Shown here one piece after another: positions 30,502 to 38,835 of a DNA stretch of 43,033 bases; positions within the stretch are counted from its first letter, which is position 1, and every line of letters starts with the position of its first letter. The translations under genes were made by a program, and so were the position numbers. Source of the DNA: CAYFVR01 sp046541515 (GTDB lineage Bacteria; Desulfobacterota; Desulfobacteria; Desulfobacterales; Desulfococcaceae); contig JBKHDD010000024.1 of the NCBI GenBank assembly GCA_046541515.1, positions 1 through 43,033 on the forward strand, given 5' to 3'. The notes under the pieces are model-generated. The model saw only the letters and a list, made by a program, of their open reading frames with translations, was not told where the DNA came from and searched no databases.

Positions 30502-31209
30502 CTACTTGGAGTAAAGCTCGACGATCAGCTGCTCCTGCATGGGCATGGTGAGGTCTTCGCGAACCGGCATGGCGCGAACCGTGCCCTTCAGGTTGTCCTT
30601 GTCCAACTCCAGCCACTGGGCCATGCCCCGCCGCACCACCGCGTCGAGCGCGTCGGAAACGAAGGGCGGGTAGGGGTGCTTGCGCCGCTTCCTCTGGGCC
30701 GGAGCGCCCCCCTCGTCGGCTTCGGGCGGCGGCGTTTCGGAAACCTGCGCGGACTGCCGTTTTCGAATCTCGATCACGTCCCCCACCTTGACCTGGTAGG
30801 ACGGGATGTTCACCCGGCGGCCGTTGACCATCAGGTGGCCGTGGCGAACCAACTGCCGCCCCTGATCCCGGGAATTGGCGAAGCCCAGCCGGTATGCGAC
30901 GTTGTCCAGCCGGGTTTCCAGCATGACCAGCAGGTTTATGCCGGTAATGCCTTTCTTCTGGTCGGCGCGTTTGAAGAACAGGCGAAACTGGCTCTCGGAA
31001 AGGCCGTACATCCGCTTGACCTTCTGCTTTTCCCGAAGCTGAACGCCGTAATCGGAGACTTTGCCCCGGCGACGCTGGCCGTGCTGTCCCGGAGGATATC
31101 CCCGGCGGTCAAAGGCGCATTTGGGCGAGTAGCAGCGATCCCCCTTCAGGAACAGCTTCATGTTCTCCCGCCGACAAATCCGACAAACGGAACCTCGATA
31201 TCGTGACAC
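30502..31209 (-). CDS. rpsD: 30S ribosomal protein S4 with an internal insertion
   Basis: The 235-residue protein is longer than the usual 200-210. S4 binds 16S rRNA first during assembly and can act as an autogenous repressor of its operon. Cys9, Cys12, Cys26 and Cys31 (CRICRRENM, then CYSPKC) make the zinc-binding form. The S4 RNA-binding domain (LETRLDNVAYRLGFANSRDQ) is intact. Residues about 154-183, rich in Pro, Glu and basic residues, are an insertion before the conserved WLELDKDNLKG. The start is a GTG at 31209 behind AGAAGGAGG. Confidence 0.97.
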   Translation of the reverse strand: MSRYRGSVCRICRRENMKLFLKGDRCYSPKCAFDRRGYPPGQHGQRRRGKVSDYGVQLREKQKVKRMYGLSESQFRLFFKRADQKKGITGINLLVMLETRLDNVAYRLGFANSRDQGRQLVRHGHLMVNGRRVNIPSYQVKVGDVIEIRKRQSAQVSETPPPEADEGGAPAQRKRRKHPYPPFVSDALDAVVRRGMAQWLELDKDNLKGTVRAMPVREDLTMPMQEQLIVELYSK

Positions 31210-31221
31210 TACAACCTCCTT

Positions 31222-31611
31222 CTACACTCTTCGTCGTTTCGGCGGCCGACATCCGTTGTGGGGGATCGGGGTCACATCCTTAATCATCAACACGGTGAAC
31301 CCCGCGGCCTGAAGCGAACGGAGGGCCGACTCCCGACCGGAACCGGGGCCTTTCACGTACACCTCGACGTTCTTCATGCCGTGTTCCATCGCCTTGCGCG
31401 CCGCGTCTTCGGCCGCCATCTGGGCCGCGAAGGGGGTGCTTTTCCGGGATCCCTTGAATCCCTGCACGCCCGCGCTGGACCAGGAGACGATGTTGCCGGC
31501 CGGATCGGTAATGGTCACGATGGTGTTGTTGAAGGTCGACTGGATGTGCACGACCCCGTTCAGAATATTCTTCTTCTCTCGCTTTTTGGTACGCGTGGTC
31601 CTTTTGGCCAT
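31222..31611 (-). CDS. rpsK: 30S ribosomal protein S11
   Basis: The 129-residue protein has the conserved GVVHIQSTFNNTIVTITDP and the basic C-terminus HNGCRPPKRRRV. S11 binds the platform of the small subunit near the mRNA exit. Length is normal. It follows rpsM by 55 bases and precedes rpsD by 12 in the alpha section of the operon. Confidence 0.98.
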   Translation of the reverse strand: MAKRTTRTKKREKKNILNGVVHIQSTFNNTIVTITDPAGNIVSWSSAGVQGFKGSRKSTPFAAQMAAEDAARKAMEHGMKNVEVYVKGPGSGRESALRSLQAAGFTVLMIKDVTPIPHNGCRPPKRRRV

Positions 31612-31666
31612 GGAAATTTCCGCCCCTGTTCGACTGGTTTACGACCGGCCGGCGGCCGGTTCATCC

Positions 31667-32050
31667 CTATTTCTTTTTGGCCCCGCCCTTTTTCTTCACG
31701 GCGGCCCGTCGGGGGCCTTTCCGCGTCCGGGCATTGGTGGAGGTTCGCTGACCGCGAACCGGAAGCCCGCGTCGATGGCGGAGTCCCCGATAGCTGCCCA
31801 GATCCATGAGTCGCTTGATGTTCATGGAAACCTGGCTGCGCAACTCGCCTTCCACCTTGTAATCGTTGTCGATGGCCTTCCGAATGTCGTTGATCTGGCC
31901 TTCGGTCAGATCGTCGGTCCGGGTGTCCGGATCGATGCCGAGCCGCTCCAGGATTTCCCGGGAGCTGGATCGCCCGATTCCGTAAATGTAGGTCAGCGCG
32001 ATCTCGATATGCTTTTGTCTGGGCAAGTCCACGCCCGCGATTCGTGCCAC
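31667..32050 (-). CDS. rpsM: 30S ribosomal protein S13
   Basis: The 127-residue protein starts MARIAGVDLPRQKHIEIALT, the normal S13 N-terminus, and ends in a lysine-rich tail. S13 sits in the head of the small subunit and contacts the large subunit and P-site tRNA. RGLRHRRGLPVRGQRTSTNA is the family signature. The start codon is GTG at 32050, confirmed by the conserved opening. Confidence 0.98.
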   Translation of the reverse strand: MARIAGVDLPRQKHIEIALTYIYGIGRSSSREILERLGIDPDTRTDDLTEGQINDIRKAIDNDYKVEGELRSQVSMNIKRLMDLGSYRGLRHRRGLPVRGQRTSTNARTRKGPRRAAVKKKGGAKKK

Positions 32051-32062
32051 AGTCGCCCCTCC

Positions 32063-32176
32063 TTATCCCTGCCGCTGGTTGTGGCGTTTGTTCGAACAAA
32101 TGATCCGAACAATGCCCCCGCGCCGGATCTGTTTGCAATTCTTGCAAATCTTTTTAACCGATGCCCTGACTTTCAT
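32063..32176 (-). CDS. rpmJ: 50S ribosomal protein L36
   Basis: This 37-residue gene is easily missed by length cutoffs. It reads MKVRASVKKICKNCKQIRRG and continues to RHNQRQG. Cys11, Cys14, Cys27 and His32 form the zinc-binding site of the ordinary L36 type. It lies between infA and rpsM, the normal place, 12 bases before rpsM. The ATG at 32176 gives the family N-terminus. Confidence 0.97.
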   Translation of the reverse strand: MKVRASVKKICKNCKQIRRGGIVRIICSNKRHNQRQG

Positions 32177-32230
32177 GTCGTGACTCCTTTTTGGCCGGTC
32201 CCGGTTTGGACGGTTTCGGGCCGGCACGGA

Positions 32231-32449
32231 TTATTTCGAGCGGTAGGTGATGCGTCCTCGCGTCAGGTCGTAGGGGGACAACTCGACGGTCACGGTGTCC
32301 CCCGGCAGAATCCGGATGAAGTGCATCCGCATTTTGCCGGAAATGTGGGCGAGGATCTGGTGGCCGTTTTCCAGCTCCACCCGAAACATCGCATTGGGAA
32401 GTGTTTCCACCACCGTTCCCTGGACTTTGATCGGTTCTTCCTTCGCCAT
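32231..32449 (-). CDS. infA: Translation initiation factor IF-1
   Basis: The 72-residue OB-fold protein has the normal IF-1 sequence: IKVQGTVVETLPNAMFRVEL, then GHQILAHISGKMRMHFIRIL. IF-1 binds the A site of the small subunit during initiation. It lies 39 bases after secY. In many genomes adk and map stand between these two genes, but here there is no room for either. Confidence 0.98.
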   Translation of the reverse strand: MAKEEPIKVQGTVVETLPNAMFRVELENGHQILAHISGKMRMHFIRILPGDTVTVELSPYDLTRGRITYRSK

Positions 32450-32488
32450 GTTCGCCTTTCCCGTATCCGCGCCGGTTTCGCGTCCGCG

Positions 32489-33808
32489 CTATCGTCGGCC
32501 TCGCAGCCGTCCGCCGCCTTTTTTCAAAAACCCCTCGTAATGCCGGGTCAACATGTGAGACTCGATTTGGGCCACAGTGTCGATGGCGACGCCCACCACG
32601 ATGAGCAGGGCGGTGCCGCCGAAGAAAAAGGGCACGTTGAACTGGGTCACCAGGATGGAAGGCAAGACGCAAACCGCGGAAACGTAAATCGCGCCTCCCA
32701 GGGTAATCCGCGTCAACACCCGGTCGATGTAGTCGGCGGTCCGTTTTCCCGGCCGGATGCCGGGAATGTATCCGCCATGCTTTTTCATGTTGTCCGCCAC
32801 GTCCACAGGATTGAAGGTCACGGCCGTGTAGAAGTAGCAGAAAAAGAAGATGAACGCGATGTAGGGCAGTTCGTAGGCCAAGTTGCCCGGCACCATCGCG
32901 TTGGCCACGGACTGCATCCAGGGCACGTTGATGAAATTGGCGATCGTGGCCGGAAACATAATGATGGACGAGGCGAAAATCGGCGGAATCACCCCGGCGG
33001 TGTTCACCTTCAGGGGAAGGTGCGTGCTCTGACCGCCGTACATCCGCCGCCCCACGACCCGCTTGGCATATTGAACCGGAATCCGGCGCTGCCCCTGTTC
33101 CACGAAAACGATGATGGCCACTACGCCGACCATCACCACCGCCAGAAGCAAAAGCGCGAACACGTTCATTTCGCCGGTGGAAACCAGCCGAAGCGTGTTT
33201 CCCGTCGCGGTGGGCAGCCGGGCCACGATGCCGGCAAAAATGATCAGGGAAATCCCGTTCCCGATCCCCCGCTCGGTGATCTGCTCGCCCAGCCACATGA
33301 TGAAGGCGGTTCCGGCCGTGAGCGTGAGGACGGTCATGAATCGAAAGCCCCAGCCCGGATCGATCACCACGGACGCGCCGCCGGGGGAGGTCATGCTTTC
33401 CAGCCCCACGCTGATGCCGAATCCCTGAATGACCGACAGCAGAACCGTGCCGTAGCGGGTGTACTGGGTAATTTTCTTCCGCCCCTGCTCGCCTTCCTTG
33501 GAAAGCCGCTCCAGATGGGGAATGACCACGGTGAGCAGCTGAATAATGATGGAGGCGCTGATGTAGGGCATGATCCCGAGGGCGAAGACCGACAGTCGCT
33601 CCAGCGCGCCCCCCGAAAACATGTCGAAAAGACCGAGCAGGGTGCCCTGGGCCTGCTGAAAAAAGGAGGCCAGCGCCACGGCGTCGATGCCCGGCGTGGG
33701 CACGTGGGCCCCGATTCGGTATACCGACAACAGGGCGAAGGTCAGCAGGATCCGCCGCTTGAGTTCGGGGATTTTGAAAATGTTCTGAAAGCCGCTTCCA
33801 ACGACCAT
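32489..33808 (-). CDS. secY: Preprotein translocase subunit SecY
   Basis: The 439-residue inner-membrane protein has ten hydrophobic segments and forms the channel of the Sec translocon. It opens FQNIFKIPELKRRILLTFAL, and has AHVPTPGIDA near the first loop and GLESM-type periplasmic loop. The C-terminal cytosolic loop with YGGQSTHLPLKVNTAGVIPP is the best conserved SecY motif. Length and order are standard. It follows rplO by 33 bases. Confidence 0.98.
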   Translation of the reverse strand: MVVGSGFQNIFKIPELKRRILLTFALLSVYRIGAHVPTPGIDAVALASFFQQAQGTLLGLFDMFSGGALERLSVFALGIMPYISASIIIQLLTVVIPHLERLSKEGEQGRKKITQYTRYGTVLLSVIQGFGISVGLESMTSPGGASVVIDPGWGFRFMTVLTLTAGTAFIMWLGEQITERGIGNGISLIIFAGIVARLPTATGNTLRLVSTGEMNVFALLLLAVVMVGVVAIIVFVEQGQRRIPVQYAKRVVGRRMYGGQSTHLPLKVNTAGVIPPIFASSIIMFPATIANFINVPWMQSVANAMVPGNLAYELPYIAFIFFFCYFYTAVTFNPVDVADNMKKHGGYIPGIRPGKRTADYIDRVLTRITLGGAIYVSAVCVLPSILVTQFNVPFFFGGTALLIVVGVAIDTVAQIESHMLTRHYEGFLKKGGGRLRGRR

Positions 33809-33841
33809 GCGCTTCCTCGCTCGCTGGGAGTTTCCCCCCGG

Positions 33842-34279
33842 TTATTCCGCGACGGTGCCGCCCGCCGCTTCGATCTTTTGCCGGGCCCCGGCGCTGACGG
33901 CCGAAACCCGAACCGCGAGGGGAATCTCGATCTCCCCTTTGCCCAGCAGTTTGATAAATTTCGCGGAACCCTTGACCAAACCCGCCTGGCGGAGCGCCGC
34001 CTCGTCCACCGTGGCGCCGCCCTCAAACCGGGCCAGATCCCGGATGTTGACCTCGGCGACCTCCCGGCGAAAAATATTGGTGAAGCCCCGCTTGGGCAAA
34101 CGCCGGTGAATGGGCATTTGTCCGCCCTCGAAACCGGGCCGCGTGCCGCCGCCGGATCGGGCCTTGTGGCCCTTGTGGCCCCGGCCGCCGGTCTTCCCCA
34201 GACCCGAGCCTTGGCCCCGGCCGCGCCGTTTTCGTTCCTTCCGCGCCCCGTCTCCCGGGGTCAATTCATGAAGTCTCAT
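33842..34279 (-). CDS. rplO: 50S ribosomal protein L15
   Basis: The 145-residue protein opens MRLHELTPGDGARKERKRRG and has the glycine- and arginine-rich GQGSGLGKTGGRGHKGHKAR extension that reaches into 23S rRNA. Length is normal. The ATG at 34279 lies within the end of rpmD, so the two overlap by 14 bases and are probably coupled in translation. Confidence 0.98.
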   Translation of the reverse strand: MRLHELTPGDGARKERKRRGRGQGSGLGKTGGRGHKGHKARSGGGTRPGFEGGQMPIHRRLPKRGFTNIFRREVAEVNIRDLARFEGGATVDEAALRQAGLVKGSAKFIKLLGKGEIEIPLAVRVSAVSAGARQKIEAAGGTVAE

Positions 34280-34463
34280 CGAGCGCCTCCTCGGCCTTGA
34301 CCAGGTGGCTGACCGCGTTGATCATGCCCCGCACCGGGGGACAATCTTTCATCACGACGGTTTTGTTGATTTTGGTCAGTCCCATCCCCCGAAGTACCTT
34401 CCGATGCTTCTCGGGCCGACCGATCATGCTTTTCACCAGCGTTATCTTCAGTTTTCCGGACAT
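34266..34463 (-). CDS. rpmD: 50S ribosomal protein L30
   Basis: The 65-residue protein has the L30 pattern LKITLVKSMIGRPEKHRKVL followed by GLTKINKTVVMKDCPPVRGM. L30 lies on the large subunit near 5S rRNA. It is in the usual place between rpsE and rplO, and its end overlaps the rplO start. Confidence 0.97.
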   Translation of the reverse strand: MSGKLKITLVKSMIGRPEKHRKVLRGMGLTKINKTVVMKDCPPVRGMINAVSHLVKAEEALDETS

Positions 34464-34522
34464 GATGGTTTTCCTCTGTCGGTTCGGAGTCCAGCGGGCG
34501 CCGGGAAGAGACGATGGTCAGA

Positions 34523-35035
<513 letters not shown>

Positions 35036-35056
35036 GGGGGTGCCTCCTTTTCGCGT

Positions 35057-35434
35057 TTAGAAATTCAGGCCCGCTTCGCGCGCCCCGTCCGAGACGGCTT
35101 TGACCCGTCCGTGGTACAAAAAACCATTGCGGTCGAAAACGACCGAGGTAACCCCCTTGGCCTTGGCCCGCTCGGCCACCACCTTTCCGACCATCTCGGC
35201 CGCGGCCCGCTTGCCGGCGGCTTCGCTCAGGTCGGGATGGTTCCGGACGTCCGCCTCCAGCGTCGAGGCGGCCACGAGGGTTTCCCCCCGCGTGTCGTCG
35301 ATCACCTGTGCGTACATGTGCTTGGCGCTGCGAAAGACGCTCAGACGGGGCCGATCGCTGGTGCCCGTCAGCCTTTTGCGAATCCGTTTTTTGCGTTTGA
35401 TCCGTGCCTGTCGCTTGGGATTTTGAGAGCCCAT
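35057..35434 (-). CDS. rplR: 50S ribosomal protein L18
   Basis: The 125-residue protein has the basic N-terminus RIKRKKRIRKRLTGTSDRPR and the conserved RLSVFRSAKHMYAQVIDD and FDRNGFLYHGRVKAVSDGAR. L18 binds 5S rRNA together with L5. It lies 30 bases after rplF and 21 before rpsE. Confidence 0.98.
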   Translation of the reverse strand: MGSQNPKRQARIKRKKRIRKRLTGTSDRPRLSVFRSAKHMYAQVIDDTRGETLVAASTLEADVRNHPDLSEAAGKRAAAEMVGKVVAERAKAKGVTSVVFDRNGFLYHGRVKAVSDGAREAGLNF

Positions 35435-35464
35435 GTTCCTACCATCCCCCGTTGTTCCGGTCCG

Positions 35465-36004
35465 CTACTTGGTTCCGGTTTTGCCGGCCTTGCGCTGGAC
35501 GTATTCCTCGGCGTATTTTACGCCTTTGCCTTTGTAGGGCTCGGGAGGCCGAAATCCGCGGATGATGGCCGCGGTCTGCCCCACCTGCTCCTTGTCGATG
35601 CCGCTCAGCTTGACCACCGTGTTTTTTTCCACCGTCGCGGAAACGCCGGCCGGCAGTTCGTAGTTGATGGGATTGGAGAAGCCCAGGTTCAACGTCAGCT
35701 TTTGGCCGGCAACCTCGGCCCGGTAGCCGATGCCGTTGATCTCCAGCACCCGCTCAAACCCTTCGCTGACGCCGGTGACCATGTTGGCCACCAGGCTTCG
35801 GGCCAGGCCCTGCATGGCCCGGGTTTTCCGGTTTTCATCCGGGATGGTCACCTCGACGACGCCGTCGCCGATGGAAAAATCGACCATGGGCGGAACCGGC
35901 CGCTCCAGCTTTCCCTTGGCCCCTTTCACCGTGATGCGGCCGTCGGCCACGGTCACCCGGGTGTTGGCGGGGACCGGAATCGGTTTCTTTCCTATTCTGG
36001 ACAT
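35465..36004 (-). CDS. rplF: 50S ribosomal protein L6
   Basis: The 179-residue protein opens MSRIGKKPIPVPANTRVTVA and contains the C-terminal signature PEPYKGKGVKYAEEYVQRKA. L6 has two similar domains and sits near the factor-binding site of the large subunit. Length is standard. It starts 12 bases after rpsH. Confidence 0.98.
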   Translation of the reverse strand: MSRIGKKPIPVPANTRVTVADGRITVKGAKGKLERPVPPMVDFSIGDGVVEVTIPDENRKTRAMQGLARSLVANMVTGVSEGFERVLEINGIGYRAEVAGQKLTLNLGFSNPINYELPAGVSATVEKNTVVKLSGIDKEQVGQTAAIIRGFRPPEPYKGKGVKYAEEYVQRKAGKTGTK

Positions 36005-36016
36005 CGATTCCTCCTC

Positions 36017-36418
36017 TTACCACATCCGGCAGAGCACCTCGCCGCCGACGTTTTCCTTGCGGGCCCGTCGGTCGGTCATGATGCCTTTGGAGGTGGACAG
36101 CAACGCGACGCCCATTCCATTGAGGTACGGCCGGATATTTTTGCTCTGGACGTATACCCGGCGGCTCGGCTTGCTGACCCGCTCGATCCGGTAAATCGCG
36201 TGGATGTTGTTTTTCGCTTCGTATTTCAGGAATACCCGCAGGATGCCCTGCTTGTCGTCCTTCACGAATTTGTAATTGCGGATATACCCCTCTTCCTTCA
36301 TCACCTTGGCCATCGCAACCTTCTGGTTGGAGGCGGGGATGTCCACGCTGGGGAACTTGGCGCTCCCGGCGTTCCGGATGCGGGTCAGCATGTCCGCGAT
36401 GGGATCACTCATCGACAT
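36017..36418 (-). CDS. rpsH: 30S ribosomal protein S8
   Basis: The protein of about 133 residues opens MSDPIADMLTRIRNAGSAKF and ends with the S8 signature STSKGIMTDRRARKENVGGE. S8 binds the central domain of 16S rRNA and in many bacteria also represses the spc genes. Three ATG codons (36421, 36418, 36412) follow AAGGAGGGC. The first is too close to that site, so 36418 or 36412 is more likely. Confidence 0.95.
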   Translation of the reverse strand: MSMSDPIADMLTRIRNAGSAKFPSVDIPASNQKVAMAKVMKEEGYIRNYKFVKDDKQGILRVFLKYEAKNNIHAIYRIERVSKPSRRVYVQSKNIRPYLNGMGVALLSTSKGIMTDRRARKENVGGEVLCRMW

Positions 36419-36433
36419 CATGCCCTCCTTGGG

Positions 36434-36619
36434 TTACCAGCTCGACTTGGTGACGCCCGGAAGCCGCCCCTCGGAGGCCAGATTCCGGAAGCAGATCCGG
36501 CAGATGCCGAATTTCCGAATGAATGCTCTCGGCCGCCCGCACATGGGGCACCGGTTATAGGCCCGAACCTTGAATTTCGGCTTCCGGGCCGCCTTTTCCT
36601 TCAGCGCTTTCCTTGCCAA
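36434..36619 (-). CDS. rpsN: 30S ribosomal protein S14, zinc-binding type
   Basis: The 61-residue protein is the short S14 form with two CxxC pairs, CPMCGRPRAF and CRICFRNLA, that bind zinc, and it ends with LPGVTKSSW. It helps fold the 3' domain of 16S rRNA. The start codon is TTG at 36619, behind AAGGAGGGAAGGGT. It lies in its normal place between rplE and rpsH. Confidence 0.97.
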   Translation of the reverse strand: MARKALKEKAARKPKFKVRAYNRCPMCGRPRAFIRKFGICRICFRNLASEGRLPGVTKSSW

Positions 36620-36631
36620 ACCCTTCCCTCC

Positions 36632-37171
36632 TTAATTTCTGAACGGCATCCCCATGAGCCGAAGCAGTTCCTTGCCCTCGTCATCGGTTTCCGCCGTCGT
36701 GACCACCGTCACGTTCATGCCCTTGATGGCCTCGATTCGATCGTAGTCCACCTCGGGAAAGATGATGTGCTCACGGATGCCCAGGGAATAGTTGCCGCGG
36801 CCGTCGAAGGCCCGGGGGGAAACGCCCCGGAAGTCGCGCACGCGGGGCAGCGCGATATTGACCAGTTTGCTGAAAAAATCGTACATCCGCCCGTGGCGAA
36901 GGGTCACGCGGCATCCCACCGGCATGCCTTCCCGCAACTTGAACGCGGCGATGGACTTTTTCGCCCGGGTGACCACCGGACGCTGGCCGGCGATGAGCGC
37001 AAGCTCCTCCACCGCGGCGTCGATGATCTTGATGTTGTGAATCGCCTCGCCCAGCCCCATGTTCAGCACGACCTTTTGAAGGCGGGGCACCTGCATGGCG
37101 TTTTTGTAGCCGAAGGTTTCCCGCAGGGCGGGCGCCACCTCGGCGTCATAGCGGTTTTTCAACTCGGACAT
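36632..37171 (-). CDS. rplE: 50S ribosomal protein L5
   Basis: The 179-residue protein has LQKVVLNMGLGEAIHNIKII and the conserved VTRAKKSIAAFKLREGMPVG and DVSPRAFDGRGNYSLG-like run GVSPRAFDGRGNYSLGIREH. L5 binds 5S rRNA and contacts the small subunit and P-site tRNA. Length is standard. It starts 13 bases after rplX. Confidence 0.98.
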   Translation of the reverse strand: MSELKNRYDAEVAPALRETFGYKNAMQVPRLQKVVLNMGLGEAIHNIKIIDAAVEELALIAGQRPVVTRAKKSIAAFKLREGMPVGCRVTLRHGRMYDFFSKLVNIALPRVRDFRGVSPRAFDGRGNYSLGIREHIIFPEVDYDRIEAIKGMNVTVVTTAETDDEGKELLRLMGMPFRN

Positions 37172-37184
37172 GAGCTCCCCTCCC

Positions 37185-37511
37185 TCAGGCGTCGATCACC
37201 TCGTCGCACTTGGCGCAGACCCGCACCTTCTTTCCGTCTTCCAGTTCGCGTCTGCGGACCCGGGACGGCTGCACGCACTTGTTGCACATGAGCTGGACGT
37301 TGGACCAATGGACCGGCGCCTCGCGCTCCACGATGCCGCCCTGCCGATTTTGGGCGCTGGGACGGGTATGCCGCTTGACGATATTGATGTTTTCCACAAG
37401 GACCCGGTGTTTTTTGGGGAGGACCTTCAGCACCTTGCCGATCTTCCCCGCGTCTTTCCCGGTAATGACCTTGACTTTGTCGTCCTTTTTAATATGGCAC
37501 TTGGGCTTCAT
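37185..37511 (-). CDS. rplX: 50S ribosomal protein L24
   Basis: The 108-residue protein starts MKPKCHIKKDDKVKVITGKD, the KOW motif of L24. It contains NIVKRHTRPSAQNRQGGIVE and ends with two CxxC pairs (CNKC, CAKC). L24 starts large-subunit assembly. The ATG at 37511 fits the family; a longer upstream reading adds 14 residues that are unlike L24. Confidence 0.97.
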   Translation of the reverse strand: MKPKCHIKKDDKVKVITGKDAGKIGKVLKVLPKKHRVLVENINIVKRHTRPSAQNRQGGIVEREAPVHWSNVQLMCNKCVQPSRVRRRELEDGKKVRVCAKCDEVIDA

Positions 37512-37549
37512 GAATGCCTGCTCTCCACTCGGGAACCTGGCGGCTTGGG

Positions 37550-37918
37550 TCACAGCACCTCGGGCGCCAGGGATATGATTTTCATAAACCGCCTGGCTCG
37601 AAGCTCCCGCGCCACAGGTCCGAAAATTCGGGTTCCGATGGGCTCCCGGCTCGCGTTGATCAGGACGGCGGAATTTTCGTCAAACCGGATGTAGGAACCG
37701 TCCGGGCGGCGAATTTCCTTTTTGGTCCGCACCACCACCGCCTTGAGCACGTCGCCCTTTTTGACTTTGGCGTTCGGGATGGCCTCCTTGACGCTGACGA
37801 CGATGATGTCGCCAATGCTGGCGTATCGTCGCCTGGAGCCCCCAAGGACCTTGATGCAATACAGAACTTTGGCCCCCGAGTTGTCCGCCGCCGTCAGTCT
37901 CGACTCTGCCTGGATCAT
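37550..37918 (-). CDS. rplN: 50S ribosomal protein L14
   Basis: The 122-residue protein starts MIQAESRLTAADNSGAKVLY and has VVRTKKEIRRPDGSYIRFDE, both characteristic. L14 lies at the subunit interface. Length is exactly standard. It follows rpsQ by 18 bases. Confidence 0.98.
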   Translation of the reverse strand: MIQAESRLTAADNSGAKVLYCIKVLGGSRRRYASIGDIIVVSVKEAIPNAKVKKGDVLKAVVVRTKKEIRRPDGSYIRFDENSAVLINASREPIGTRIFGPVARELRARRFMKIISLAPEVL

Positions 37919-37936
37919 CTTTCATTCCCCTGTTCG

Positions 37937-38194
37937 CTAAACCGCCTTCGTCACAATTTGGGACACGCGCCACCGCTTGTTTTTGCTCAGGGGTCTCGAT
38001 TCGGTGATGACGACCTTGTCCCCGACCTGGCAGGCGTTGACTTCGTCGTGGGCCGCGAATCGGGCGCGCCGCCGGATGTATTTGTGGTAAAACCGGTGCT
38101 TGACGTATCGCTCCACCTGGACGACCACCGTCTTGTCCATTTTGTCGCTGACGATGGTGCCGGTCAGCTGCCGCTTCATCCCTCGCTTCTTCAT
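37937..38194 (-). CDS. rpsQ: 30S ribosomal protein S17
   Basis: The 85-residue OB-fold protein has LTGTIVSDKMDKTVVVQVER and the conserved VGDKVVITESRPLSKNKRW. S17 binds the 5' domain of 16S rRNA. The ATG at 38194 is three bases after the rpmC stop, so translation is probably coupled. Confidence 0.98.
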   Translation of the reverse strand: MKKRGMKRQLTGTIVSDKMDKTVVVQVERYVKHRFYHKYIRRRARFAAHDEVNACQVGDKVVITESRPLSKNKRWRVSQIVTKAV

Positions 38195-38197
38195 GGC

Positions 38198-38401
38198 TTA
38201 CCTGGCTTCGTTTTTGAGTTCGGTTTCTCGGATGACGGTCTTGAGACGGGCGATGTCCCGCCGAACCGCGCCGAGGCGTCGAGGGTTTTCCAGCTGCTTG
38301 GCGCCGTGCTGAAACCGGAGGTTGAACAGCTCCTGATCCAGATCCCCGACCTTTTGACGCATTTCGTCCAGACTCATTTCCCGGATCTCGCTGGCCTTCA
38401 T
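38198..38401 (-). CDS. rpmC: 50S ribosomal protein L29
   Basis: The 67-residue helical protein has MKASEIREMSLDEMRQKVGD and ELFNLRFQHGAKQLENPRRL, typical of L29, which lies near the exit tunnel. Its ATG overlaps the rplP stop by four bases (ATGA). Confidence 0.97.
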   Translation of the reverse strand: MKASEIREMSLDEMRQKVGDLDQELFNLRFQHGAKQLENPRRLGAVRRDIARLKTVIRETELKNEAR

Positions 38402-38814
38402 ATCGACTCACCTCTCACGACGAAGCGTGTTTTGATGGGCAACTTGTGGGCCGCGCGCCGAAATGCCTCCCGCGCCAGTTCCACCGGGACCCCTTCCATT
38501 TCGTAAAGAATTCGGCCGGGACGAATGACGGCCACCCAGCCTTCCGGGGCGCCTTTTCCCTTTCCCATCCGGACTTCCGCTGGCTTTTTGGTGATCGGCT
38601 TGTCCGGAAAAATCCGAATCCACATTTTCCCGCCACGCTTGACGTGGCGGGTCATGGCGATACGGGCCGCCTCGATCTGCTTGGAGCTGACGAATCCGCA
38701 CTCCATCGCCTGGAGGCCGTATTCGCCGAAGTTGAGATCGGACCCCCGATGGGCCATCCCCCGCATCCGGCCCTTTTGCCGCTTCCGAAATTTGACTTTT
38801 TTGGGACTTAACAT
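38398..38814 (-). CDS. rplP: 50S ribosomal protein L16
   Basis: The 138-residue protein opens MLSPKKVKFRKRQKGRMRGM and has GKMWIRIFPDKPITKKPAEV followed by RMGKGKGAPEGWVAV. L16 lies near the A-site tRNA and helps organise the large subunit. Length is normal. Its end overlaps the rpmC start by four bases. Confidence 0.98.
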   Translation of the reverse strand: MLSPKKVKFRKRQKGRMRGMAHRGSDLNFGEYGLQAMECGFVSSKQIEAARIAMTRHVKRGGKMWIRIFPDKPITKKPAEVRMGKGKGAPEGWVAVIRPGRILYEMEGVPVELAREAFRRAAHKLPIKTRFVVRGESI

Positions 38815-38835
38815 GACGCTCTCCTCCGCCGGCGG

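Noticed and set aside
31376..34300. A 974-codon open frame on the plus strand across the ribosomal operon
   Set aside because: It is antisense to rpsK, rpsM, rpmJ, infA, secY and rplO, all of which have clear homology. The translation has no recognisable domain; long antisense frames are expected in GC-rich DNA.
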